Of a stretch of DNA of 28,507 nt, positions 1 through 9,400 are shown piece by piece. The notes beneath the pieces were generated by a model. That model was not told where the DNA came from. It did not search any database and was given only the letters and a program-made list of their open reading frames with translations. Within the stretch, counting starts at the first letter, position 1; each line of letters starts with the position of its first letter. Both the position numbers and the translations under genes were made by a program. The stretch comes from Planctomycetaceae bacterium (GTDB taxonomy: Bacteria; Planctomycetota; Planctomycetia; Pirellulales; Thermoguttaceae). The stretch lies in contig DOEZ01000087.1 of the NCBI GenBank assembly GCA_003532715.1, forward strand, positions 1 through 28,507. Reading direction: 5' to 3'.

Positions 1-140
1 TGCAAACCTTGGTTCTGGTGGGGCTTCGGTCGCTCGATATGCGTTGTTCAGGGCGGCAGCGTGCAAATTGACGACAGACGGTTTGCATCGCCCCAGGAAG
101 GTTTACGCGACCTCGACCCACCCTACATGGATGATTCGGG
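1..140. other. Non-coding flank downstream of the BBP7 gene
   Basis: No gene is supported here. TGCAAA at 62-67 and TTTGCA at 82-87 could pair as a weak 6-bp hairpin with a 14-base loop, about 54 bases past the stop codon of the barrel gene. There is no T-tract on the minus strand, so it is not a convincing terminator. The window is cut at base 1, so the next gene leftwards is not visible. Confidence 0.4.
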
Positions 141-1460
141 CTACCGATTCAACTGAACGCGGAAGTTCGCTCCTTGGATGAACACGTCTTGGCGGTTGTT
201 TTCCCCGAGAATGCCCATCAGCGACGATGTTCCGAATCGGTAGTCGATCAGGTTCGAGGAGCGGGCGATGTTATCCATCCAGAGCCCCGACCAACCGGCG
301 CCGAACGAGATATTGCGAGTCCATTGCCACTCGAGGTTCAGTCGCATCTCGATGCCCGGAGTGAATTCGTTCCTGTGCTGGGTATGCACGAAGGACGTCG
401 CTTCGAGCGCCAGCGGCACATTGGCCTCGGGAACGTGGCCGGGCAGGCTCGGCTCGTTCAGGAGTCCCGTGTTCGGATTCAGTTCCGACCCAATCGTGCC
501 CGTCTGCCGCAGGCTTTGGGCGTTGTAGCCGGCGAAGAAGCGACCTTCGGTGGAAAGGGTCCATCGTCCGTAGTTTTTGAACCATCGGGCCCCGATCTGC
601 GGACCGACGATGCGGTTGTCGGCGTCCTGATACCAGAAGCTATTCGCCAGGGAACCAACGTAGAGGAAGATCTGGTCTTCGTCCGGTTCATTGGGCACCC
701 CCTCCTCGTCGTAGCCGATAATGACGACCCCATCGACCGTCTCGCCCGCGATCGTGACCGGAACGAGATTTCCGTAGGCTTCGAGGCTGAAGCGCTCGTT
801 GAATTCGAGGTATCGGGCACCGCCGAAGAACTCGAAGTAACCGCCGCTGTGCATCTGATTGGTCCGCAGCATGTACATCAATTCGAGGCCCCAGGTCTCG
901 ACCCGGTTTCGGATGTCGGCCGTGGCGAAACTGACGGGCAGAGGTCGGATGATGGTGTTCAGTTCGTCCACGTAGCCGTCGAGGTGTAGAAAGTCGAGCG
1001 GCCCGCCCCATTCCTGGTCGTCGAAGACCATCGTCATGTGGGTGGTCGGTATCTGTTGATCTTGGGGATTCAGTCGCCAGGCGCTAAACAACAGGCCCTG
1101 GTGTCCGTGAATGAATCCGCCTTCGTAGCGTTGGCCGGTGACGAACTCGGCCGTGAAGATACTCGTGTCGTGGCTGTTGTTCTGGGTGGCCGTGTCCTCG
1201 GGATTTGGCCCGTACCAGACCACGCGGCCTTGCTCGCTGTATTTGCCGATGGTCGTGGTGTCGGGGGCGGAGATCGACCAGACCAATGTATCGAAGCCGA
1301 AGAAGAACCCTTCATTAGCCTTCTTCATACCACCGTAGGTGGTTTCGTTGTACGGTGCGAAGAGCTGCATGTCACGCAGACCCTGCGCCTGGGCCGGGAC
1401 CGCCGTGGACAGAGCGATGACTAGAGCGATCAGGCTCCCTGTTACGCGTTGGTATGACAT
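141..1460 (-). CDS. BBP7-family outer-membrane beta-barrel protein
   Basis: Predicted outer-membrane beta-barrel of the planctomycete BBP7 family (putative beta-barrel porin 7); its substrate or partner is unknown. The 439-residue product begins with a signal peptide: a basic n-region, a hydrophobic stretch at about residues 8-21, and a likely cleavage after AQA at residue 25. Family-like segments follow: GFFFGFDTLVW (51-61), the NRVETWGLELMYMLR region (185-199), GGYFEFFGGARYLEF (206-220), the VGPQIGARWFKNYGRW region (285-300) leading into TEGRFFAGYN (304-313), and near the C-terminus HRNEF (362-366) with GWSGLWMDNIARSSNLIDY (389-407). Alternating aromatic and polar residues fit amphipathic strands. 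The start is the ATG before the signal peptide. A weak GAGGT lies 11 bases upstream, so initiation is not strongly marked. The gene lies 435 bases beyond the giant gene with hairpins between, so it is probably a separate transcription unit. Stop codon is TAG. Family call is from memory of the family, not a search. Confidence 0.85.
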   Translation of the reverse strand: MSYQRVTGSLIALVIALSTAVPAQAQGLRDMQLFAPYNETTYGGMKKANEGFFFGFDTLVWSISAPDTTTIGKYSEQGRVVWYGPNPEDTATQNNSHDTSIFTAEFVTGQRYEGGFIHGHQGLLFSAWRLNPQDQQIPTTHMTMVFDDQEWGGPLDFLHLDGYVDELNTIIRPLPVSFATADIRNRVETWGLELMYMLRTNQMHSGGYFEFFGGARYLEFNERFSLEAYGNLVPVTIAGETVDGVVIIGYDEEGVPNEPDEDQIFLYVGSLANSFWYQDADNRIVGPQIGARWFKNYGRWTLSTEGRFFAGYNAQSLRQTGTIGSELNPNTGLLNEPSLPGHVPEANVPLALEATSFVHTQHRNEFTPGIEMRLNLEWQWTRNISFGAGWSGLWMDNIARSSNLIDYRFGTSSLMGILGENNRQDVFIQGANFRVQLNR

Positions 1461-1610
1461 GGTCCTGTTTTACCTCGGTCTACGCGTGATAAGTATTGGC
1501 CCCCGAATCCCCGGAACGGAGATTGGGTGCATTTTGGCTGCGACGATAGTATCGGTCACACCAGTCGCAACAGTTGAGTAAGAAAGATAAACCCTGCGGA
1601 AAATACCGAG

Positions 1611-1634
1611 AAAAACCCCTCCACTAAGGGGGTT
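1611..1634 (-). terminator. Candidate intrinsic terminator
   Basis: Read on the minus strand, AACCCC (1629-1634) pairs with GGGGTT (1614-1619) across a 9-base loop, and the second arm runs into TTTTT (1611-1615). The hairpin-plus-T shape fits a factor-independent terminator for leftward transcription leaving the giant gene. The stem is short (6 bp) and it lies about 260 bases past the stop. Confidence 0.4.
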
Positions 1635-1771
1635 GATGCAGCGTTTTTACCAGAAGGTCCTCCCCAGATTCACGCCCATTCGTGTGTCAGCATCACCCAC
1701 TGAGTGGATCGACACCCCTCCGTGAGGTCGTATTACATGGCGCGTGGTGCTTGCGAATGAACCAAGAAGAG

Positions 1772-1811
1772 CAAAGGCGACTCGATCCGTGACGGAAGCA
1801 AGTCGCCTTTG
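1772..1811 (-). terminator. 11-bp perfect inverted repeat downstream of the giant gene
   Basis: CAAAGGCGACT (1772-1782) and its exact reverse complement (1801-1811) flank an 18-base loop. It lies about 85 bases after the TAA stop of the 6795-residue gene. On the minus strand the sequence after the second arm is only moderately T-rich (GCTCTTCTTGG), so it may be an imperfect terminator or a stem protecting the mRNA 3' end. Confidence 0.45.
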
Positions 1812-1895
1812 TGAAACGCGTATTGATCAGGAGATGTCTCTCGCGAGCATCGTTTTTTTTGACGCGGCGAGGGTCCTTCGGAGACTTCGGTCGGC

Positions 1896-3450
1896 TTAGA
1901 TTTCCTCCCAGAGTCCTTCCGTGAAGACGAAATCAACCTCGTCAGTAATTTTCTTCTTGTCGCCCGACCCGGTCTGGTTAACCCAAACGTACTCGAAGTC
2001 GGCCACCCAGAGGCGGAAGTTCAGCTCACCGTTGGACAGATCGGCCCAGGCGTCCTCGCCGTCGCCGATCGATCCGTTCGCGGTGAGCAATTCGCCCAGC
2101 GAGGTGTCGTACAGATAGGCCTCGTCATCGCCACCCTTGCCGTAGGCCTGAACCGTGTCGAACCCGTACGCTCGGAAGGTATTGGCGGCGGTCAGCAGCC
2201 TCGCGTCGGCAGGTCGTCCGATGAACGTATCGACACCTTCGGTCCCGAAGAACCGGACTGTGTCGTTGCCCTGTCCGGCAAACGCCAAGACGTGCTGGAA
2301 GTTGCTCGCCGAGATCTTGAATCCGGCGCCGACGAGCGACATGTCGTTGGGGCTGGCGACCAGGAGATCATCGCCGGCTGAATCGTACAGATTCACGACG
2401 TCCTCGCCTCCGGCGCCGCCCACGGCCCTGGCCGTCGGGAACTTGTCGGCACGCAGGTAGAAATTCGCGCCTCGGAGCAGTGCATACGTCGGATCGGCTT
2501 CGAAGGTATCCGAGTCCGTCGAATCGTAGAACTCGGCGTCGTCGCCGGCGTGGGATGAGCCGATGGCGGCCACGTACCGGAATCCGTTGACCGTGACCTG
2601 GTACAACGCGTTCGCCTTGTCCTTCAACTGGGCGTAGTGGGGATAGCCGGTGAACTTATCGGCTCCGGCCGAATCGTACAGGTTGGCGTAATCGGGCCCA
2701 CCGTTTTCGGAATTCGCCTCGACGTAGCGGAAGCCGTTTGCCTCCACGTAATAGTCGCTTCCCAAGGTTGGCTCGATGCGGGCCTGGGTTGGCGTGGACC
2801 GGAACGTGTCGCTTTCGTTCGAATCGTAGAAGTAGGCGCGATCCGCAAGGATGGGATCGCCGGCGGCGTATCCCTCGCCGTAAGCGCGGGTTGTGTGGAA
2901 TCCCTCGGCGGCGACGACTTCGCCTCCGCCGGTGGTCATGCTGCCGAACTTCGGCCGGCCGACGAACGTATCGTTGCCGGTCGAGCCTCGGAGCACGGCC
3001 GTATCGGATCCGCCGGTTCCGGCGACGGCCAAGACCTGGTTGAAATCGGTGGCTTCGAGCGAATAGCCGGACCCGGTCATCGTGGCCAACCCGGGTCTTC
3101 CCTCGAACGCATCGTCGCCGGCGGCGCCGCGCATCGTGACGTCGTCGTTGCCACCGCCGGCGGCTGCTCGCATCACTTCGACATTGATGGTGTTGACGAG
3201 GTAACCGCCGCCGTGCGGACCCTGGAAGGTGGCCTTGTTGCTCCACATTTCGACGGACTCGTCGGCGGTGGAACCGTGGAAGATCACGGTATCGGTTCCG
3301 GCGCCGCCGTCGTACGCGATGGTATCGACCTCGGTGGCCAGATAGTTGTACGCAGCGCCGTTGATGATGACGGTGAGGGTTTCGCCGGCGAAGAACTCGA
3401 AGAGGTCGTCGCCGTCAGTGCCCGACACCTGGACCTCGCGGTTGACGATT
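1896..3450 (-). repeat. C-terminal ~46-residue repeat array of the giant protein
   Basis: A head unit (3141-3450; VSGTDGDDLFEFFAG, GGAGTDTVIFHGSTADESVE) is followed by eight repeats (1896-3140). The repeat has the form (A)xLYDSAGxDxFxxxPxxAxLxGxxYxxxAxxFxxVxAxGxxGxDx. The eighth is degenerate and runs into the C-terminal tail DEVDFVFTEGLWEEI. The same head, repeat and tail occur at the end of the neighbouring giant protein. GGxD-type turns recall RTX repeats, but the period is ~46 residues, not 9. Likely a beta-solenoid; function unknown. Confidence 0.85.
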
Positions 3451-6400
3451 GGGGGTCGCGACACGATGGCGACCGTGTAGTCTTCGACTTCGCCGTTATC
3501 GGCCTGACCCGTGTAGGAAAGTCCGCCGATCGTGCTGAAGCGGAATCGGGCATAGGAGTCCCCGACGACCGCTCCGGCGGGCACCTGGAAGTGCAGGGTG
3601 TTCGCGCCGGGCTCGACGAATGCGGCGTCGAAAAGGTGCTCGCCCGCGTCGTCCCAATCGCCGTCGCGATTGAAGTCGAGCCATGCGTCGATATAGCCGT
3701 ATGTCGAGGCCGTGACGGTGACCGAGGCCACGGTGCCTTGGGCAATCGCCGTGTTGAACACGACGCCTTGCTCGTCGTTCGAGAGGTTTCGATTATCGCC
3801 GTCGGCCGCGGCGGTGGGCTGGCCGTTGGGTTCCGCGTCGATATGGGCCGACTGCGGGCCGGCCGGGTCGCCCAGGTAGACGCCCGGCACGATGCGGTGC
3901 CGCGCGCCGTTGTCGACCAGGAGCGTCGGATAGGGCGCGGGCGCGTCGCCAAGATCGAGCACGCCGTCGTCGTTGAGGATCGAGACGACCGCCTGGTCCT
4001 TTCCATCGCGGATGGCGACGATATCGTCGTCGACCTCGATGGCCAACACGAAGTACTCGTCGAGTTCGTATTTCTGATCGCCCACGACGCGCAGGGTAAT
4101 CGTCTGGCTTGCGACCGGCTGGTTCTTGAGTCCGATGACGATGTCGTAATTGGATCCGTGCGCGGCGCGCCAAACCAATAGCGAATCGGAGACGGCCGGC
4201 TTCCATTCAGCGCCGGGCGTGTTCGTCACGTTGACGGAGCCCGTTCCGAGATTCAGGTCGTAGTAGTAAACGTCGTAGGTTGATCCGTTGAAGGCTCTCC
4301 AGACGACCTGGTTGCCTTGGATGCGAGGCTCTTCCTCGGAGAACATCGACGTGCTGGAGATGTTCCTCGGCGCGGTCTGGGCGATCGCGTTGTAATGATA
4401 GATCTCCCAGTTGCTTCCCGTGTTGCCTCGCCACACGATGTCGTTACCCGAAATGTCCGGGTAGCGATCGTGGGTCGAGTTGGTCGTGACGCGCGTGGTG
4501 GCTTCGGTCTCCATGTCGTACAGGAAGATTTCGTAATTGGTCGAGCTGACCTGCGATTCCCAGACGATCTTCTCGCCGTCGATGCGAGGCCACTGATCGA
4601 CGCGGCTGTTGCTGGTCACCTGGATGACTTCGGGCGCGTCGAGCGGGTTGACGTCGCCGTAGTAGGCCATGATCTCGGTGTCCGAAGCTCCGGACCCCCT
4701 GGTCCAGACGATGTTGCGACCGGATATCTGGGGATTCCGATCGTCGAGCGTGTTGTCGGTGAGATTGACCGGATTCGCGCCCGGATCGCCCAGGTTGGCG
4801 ATCTCGAAGACGAAGACCTGGTTGCTTCGGCCGTCGTTGCCCCACCACGTGATCAACGAGTCGGAGACGCGAGGATCGCGGTCGCTGTACGAGTTGTCGG
4901 TGACCTGGCGGGTGGTCGCGACGCCGTTGTTGAGCGAATAGGCGAAGACTTCGTCGTCATTTCCGTCGTTGCCGACCCAGACCACGTTGACGCCCGTCTG
5001 CGTGACGCAGACGTGGGGGACGCGATCGTTCGTGGTGTTGTCGGTCAATTGGATCACGTCGAACGTTCCGCGGCTGACGTCAACGGTGGCGAGGAAGATC
5101 TCCCAGTCGTTGCCGTCGAAGCCCTCCCAAACCACATAGTTGCCCGACACGCCAAAATCGTAGTCGCTCGTCGAGGTCGTGGTCAGAACGCGCGTATCCC
5201 AGGTCGGCGGCGGGGTTTCGCGCGGATCGATGGTTACCTTTCCGGACGCCGCGATGTAATCGCCGTCCTGCGTCGTGGCGGTTCCGTCGATGGTGTGATA
5301 TTGCACCTCGACCGGCGCACCAAAGGAATCGGTCAACGTGAGGGTTACCTGAACTTCGGTGTAGCCCTGGTGTCCTTCCACGACCCAAATGTCACTGACC
5401 GCGACGGACGGCTTGCGGTAGCTGCCGAAATTGGCGCCGTCGAGCGTCTCGTTCGCCTCGAGGAAGATGTCGTAGGAATGATCGGCGTTGCCGTGCGAGC
5501 CGTCGACGAACCAGACCATCTCGTCCGGATAGGTCAAGACCCAATCTTGGAGCGTCTCGTCGACAACCCGAACGACGTACTTCTCGGTTCGCCCGATCAA
5601 GCCGTCGAATTCGTAATAGCCGGTCTCGTTGACGTCGGTCGTGGAGAGATCGTCGGTCATGCTGACGACGTACGGCTCGACGGGCACTCCGTAGACATCC
5701 TTGTCCAAGATGCCGTTTTCGTTCATGTCGATGTAGACGGTCACGCCGGAGATGCCCTTTTCGTTGCCGTCGAATCGGCCGTTGTTGTTGCGGTCCTCGA
5801 AGATCCAGCCGTTGATTGCCGCCGATCCGCGGGCCATAACGACCTGGTAGTCCTCGACCTCGCCGTCGCGCGCCGCGCCGCCGTAGCTCACGTCTTGCTG
5901 CGTGCTCAGGCGGAATCGCGCGAAGGTGGTTCCCGCCGAAACGGTCATGGGAATCGTGACGGGAATGGTCTGGAGTCCGTCGACGACCGAGACGTCGAAC
6001 AAGACCTGCTCTTCGGCGGTGAAGACGCCGTCGACATTCAAATCGATCCAGGCGCTCAGGTAGGCCGCGGTCGCGTCGCCCATGTGGACTTCGACGGTGA
6101 TATTGGTCTGCTGTCCGGCCATGAATTGTTCGGGCAGCGTGATGCCGTCTTCATCGTCCAGATCGTTTTTGTCGTCGCCGAGCGCTTCGTGGTCGGGTTG
6201 TCCGTCGAGTTCGGCGTCGACGAGCGTGCCCAGGTAGAGTCGCCTGGCGCCTTGGCCGGGAGCGGGCCACAGCACGTGATAGGCCGCGTCTTCGCCCGAT
6301 CCATCCTGGCCGTGCGCGGTGACGCCGACCGTGCCCACCGAGCCGATCAGGCCCGAGCCATCGTTGTCCCGGTCGACCAGGTCGCTCAATTCAGCCTTGA

Positions 6401-9400
6401 AGAGAGCCGCCTGCTGGGTATTGATAGCCGCGACGACAGCCGCGGCGGTCGTTCGCAACGGATCGACGTCGATCAGGAGCACCTTGGTGGTCGCGTTGTA
6501 GGTGACGAACGCGATGTCGCCGACGGCCCGATCGTTGACAATGTTGATCTTGACTTCGTTCATTTCGGCGCCGGGGGTCACGGCCGTGATCAACATGTCG
6601 TTGTCGTACCCGGGGAGGATCAGTTGGGCGAAGGCCGCCTCGGACTTCTCGACCGTCGAATAGGAACGAGGCGCATCGCCGTAGTCGCGTGGTTCGGCGG
6701 CGATGATCACTTTGTAGTCCTCGACCTCGCCGTCGGACGCGGCGCCGGTCGGCTCGAGCGACACGTCGCTGCTGAGCCGGAATCGAGCGAACGTATGGCC
6801 GACCATCGTCCCGTCGGCCGTCGACGGCACGGTGAACACGACCGTGTTCGCGCCGGCCGTCAAGGGCTTCGAGTCGGCGATTTTCTCGTCGGGACTCCAA
6901 ACCCCGTCGCCGTCGAAGTCGATCCACGCATTGAGGTCTCCGCCGCTCATCGAGGCGGTCACCTGCAAGCTAGCGAGTTGGCCGGGAATGAGCCAGTCGG
7001 TGAAGACCACGCCATCCTCGTCGTTGAAAACCACGGGTTCCGGACCCGAGTCGTCGATGGGACCGTTCTTGTCGTCGCCCCTGGCGTCCGCATCGGGTTG
7101 GCCGTCGAGTTCATCGTCGGCGCGGCCGCCGAGGAAGAGCCCGCCGCCCAGTTCGTGGCGCGCGCCGTCGTCGGCCAACAGGGTTGGATAGGGGGCGGGA
7201 GCGTCGCCGTAGTCGCGCAGCACGTCGACGATCGCGACCTTGTAGTCTTCCACCTCGCCGTTGATCGCCAAGCCGGTCGGACCGACGGCGGGACCGATGC
7301 TCGTGCTGGTGAAGCGGAATCGAGCGAGCGTATCGCCGATGTATTGGCCGGCGGGCAAGACGAAGCTGACGTTGTTCACGCCGCGCGCGACCGTCCGTGC
7401 GAGGACGTGCTCGCCGGCGTCGTCGAAGTCGCCGTCGCCGTTGAGATCGATCCAGGCGTTGAGATAACCGGCTCGCGACGCCCTCACTTGGAGCGTGACG
7501 ACGGATTCCATGAGCAACGCCGAGGTGAACGACACGCCATCGTCCATCTGGTCGCCCGTCGCGTCGTTGATCGGATTGCCTCGATGGTCGACGGCCTGAT
7601 TGGCGTCGGCCTCGCCGGTGACTCCATAGCCCAGGTAGTAGTCGCCGATCAGCAGATGTCGGGCGCCGTCGTTTTCGAGCTTGGTCGGATAGATCGGATC
7701 GGGCGCATCACCGAAATCGACATGCGTCAGCGCCACGACATACGTGGCGGTGCCGTCCAACTGGTTGGCCTGCAACGGACTGCCAGCGACGTCCATGATG
7801 CCGTCGGGCCCGTTGTCGAGGACGATGGTGTAGGCGTTTCCGTGTTCCCACAGGCCCGCGGCGGCGATCAGGCTGATCACATCGTTTGCCGCGTCGTAGC
7901 GGAAGAAGTAATCGACGCCGGCGACCAGCGGTTCCACGCGGCCGCTGACGTACACGTGGACCTTGCTCGATTTGACCGAGTAGTCGTAAATCCCCGCGCC
8001 GGAGAGACCGTCGTTCAACTGGATCGAAATGACGGGGGTCGGCTGGCCGATGACGAACACCTGATCGAGAGCCGGGTTGAGATCGTTGCCAGCCGCGTCG
8101 TTATCCAGAGGATCGATGATCATCGCGGTCGGCGGATCGAAATCGACGCGATCGATCGCGCCTCGGTCCTTGAAGACGTTGGAGCCCGAGCCGGAAGGCG
8201 GCTGCGCCGACGGGTCGTCGACGCGCTGCTGGCCGTAGAGGTCGTAGTCCGGGGCAAGAATCGGGGATCGCGCGATTCCCAGCGGGTCGCGGACCTCGGC
8301 CATGGCGACGCGATCTTCGAGCGAATTGACCGCGCTGTCGATGGCCTTGCTGCCGGCGGCCAGGTAGAAGTTGCCGGTGTCCGCATCGACGAATAGTGGA
8401 TCGTTCGGGCCGAGGATAACGGCCGTGGCCGATTCGACGGCGCCGACCGCGTTGAGTCCGTTGCGCTGATACACATTAGCGCCGAGCACGGTGGTGCGCG
8501 ACGTTCCGTCGACGAATATGCCGACGTCGGTGTTGGCGACGATGTTATTGAGAATCGTCGGGCTGGCGTTGTTGACGACGAGGATGCCCGTGTCGGAAGA
8601 CGCCTCGATCGGGATTCCGGCCTCGCCCGACAGACGCCACACGTACGTGCCCGGATCCATCAGATCGGTCAGATCGGCGGCACTCTTCGGTCGCATCACG
8701 CTGATGAAGTTCTCGTAGTCGCCGGCATCGAAACCGACCTGGGCGCCCGCGCCGCCGAAGCCGCTTCCCCACTCGTCCGAATCGATGTCGCCGGTGGTCC
8801 ATTGCATGTCGTGGTAGACGAAGACCACGATGTCGCCGAGCGGATCGTCTTCGATATAGAGGGTGAACGTGTTCAGCTTGTCGGCGTTCGACGCGAAATA
8901 GCCCACGCCGACCCAGTCGATCTGGACGACGGCATTGCCTCGGGCGCTAGTGCCATAGGCCACGCGGACCTCGCCCGCGCCGCGCGTGTCGACGTCGCCC
9001 CAGAAGGGCGCGATGATCGGCATGTCCTGCGGAAAGCCCTCGGGCGTGAAGTCGTACAACGGGTAATCGAACGTTATGTTTCCGTTGTTGTTCACGTACA
9101 TCTGGGTGTACGCATTGCCGTAGAAGTTCAATTCGAAGCCGATGTCGAGCAGGGAGCTCGACTCGTCGTCATTCGGCGGCATCACGACGTCGCCCGGCTC
9201 GATTAGACTGATCATCGCATCGACGCCGTTTCCGTAGACCGTGTTGTTGACGATCTTTCCGAACGGCGTGGCCGCCATGGCGCCCTGGTTGTTCGGATCG
9301 CCGCTGAACAGGATGCCGGCGACGCCGCTGTGAACGATCAGGTTGTTCTGGATCGTCACGCCGGGAACGAGTTTCTGGTCGTTGACCTTGACCAACGGAG

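Larger units (their letters stand above)
1461..1895. other. Intergenic region between the 6795-residue gene and the BBP7 gene
   Basis: This 435-base stretch has no credible gene in either direction. It contains two terminator-like inverted repeats, listed separately, and must carry any promoter for the BBP7 gene. No good -35/-10 pair was found: TTGCGA and TACTAT are separated by only 13 bases. An 8-base T-run on the plus strand (1853-1860) has no hairpin in front of it. Confidence 0.6.

Noticed and set aside
1540..1575. Possible promoter for the BBP7 gene (TTGCGA and TACTAT on the minus strand)
   Set aside because: The boxes are separated by only 13 bases and match the consensus weakly.
1853..1860. 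Eight-base T-run as a plus-strand terminator
   Set aside because: There is no plus-strand gene to terminate and no stable hairpin before it, only a short CTCGCGAG palindrome.
1896..3140. RTX-type calcium-binding nonapeptide repeats
   Set aside because: GG.D and GNDTF-like turns occur, but only once or twice per ~46 residues; there are no consecutive nine-residue units.
3904..5410. Frameshift or fusion explaining the interrupted Calx-beta domain
   Set aside because: The reading frame is continuous through both junctions and the inserted repeats are intact, so a nested domain is the simpler reading.
4317..8396. Very long plus-strand open frame (1359 codons) opposite the giant gene
   Set aside because: Its translation is low-complexity, rich in V, D, R and G, and has no recognisable motif. 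The opposite minus-strand frame encodes clear GEVED, SdrD-like and Calx-beta domains. Strong codon bias in the real gene removes stops from the antisense frame.
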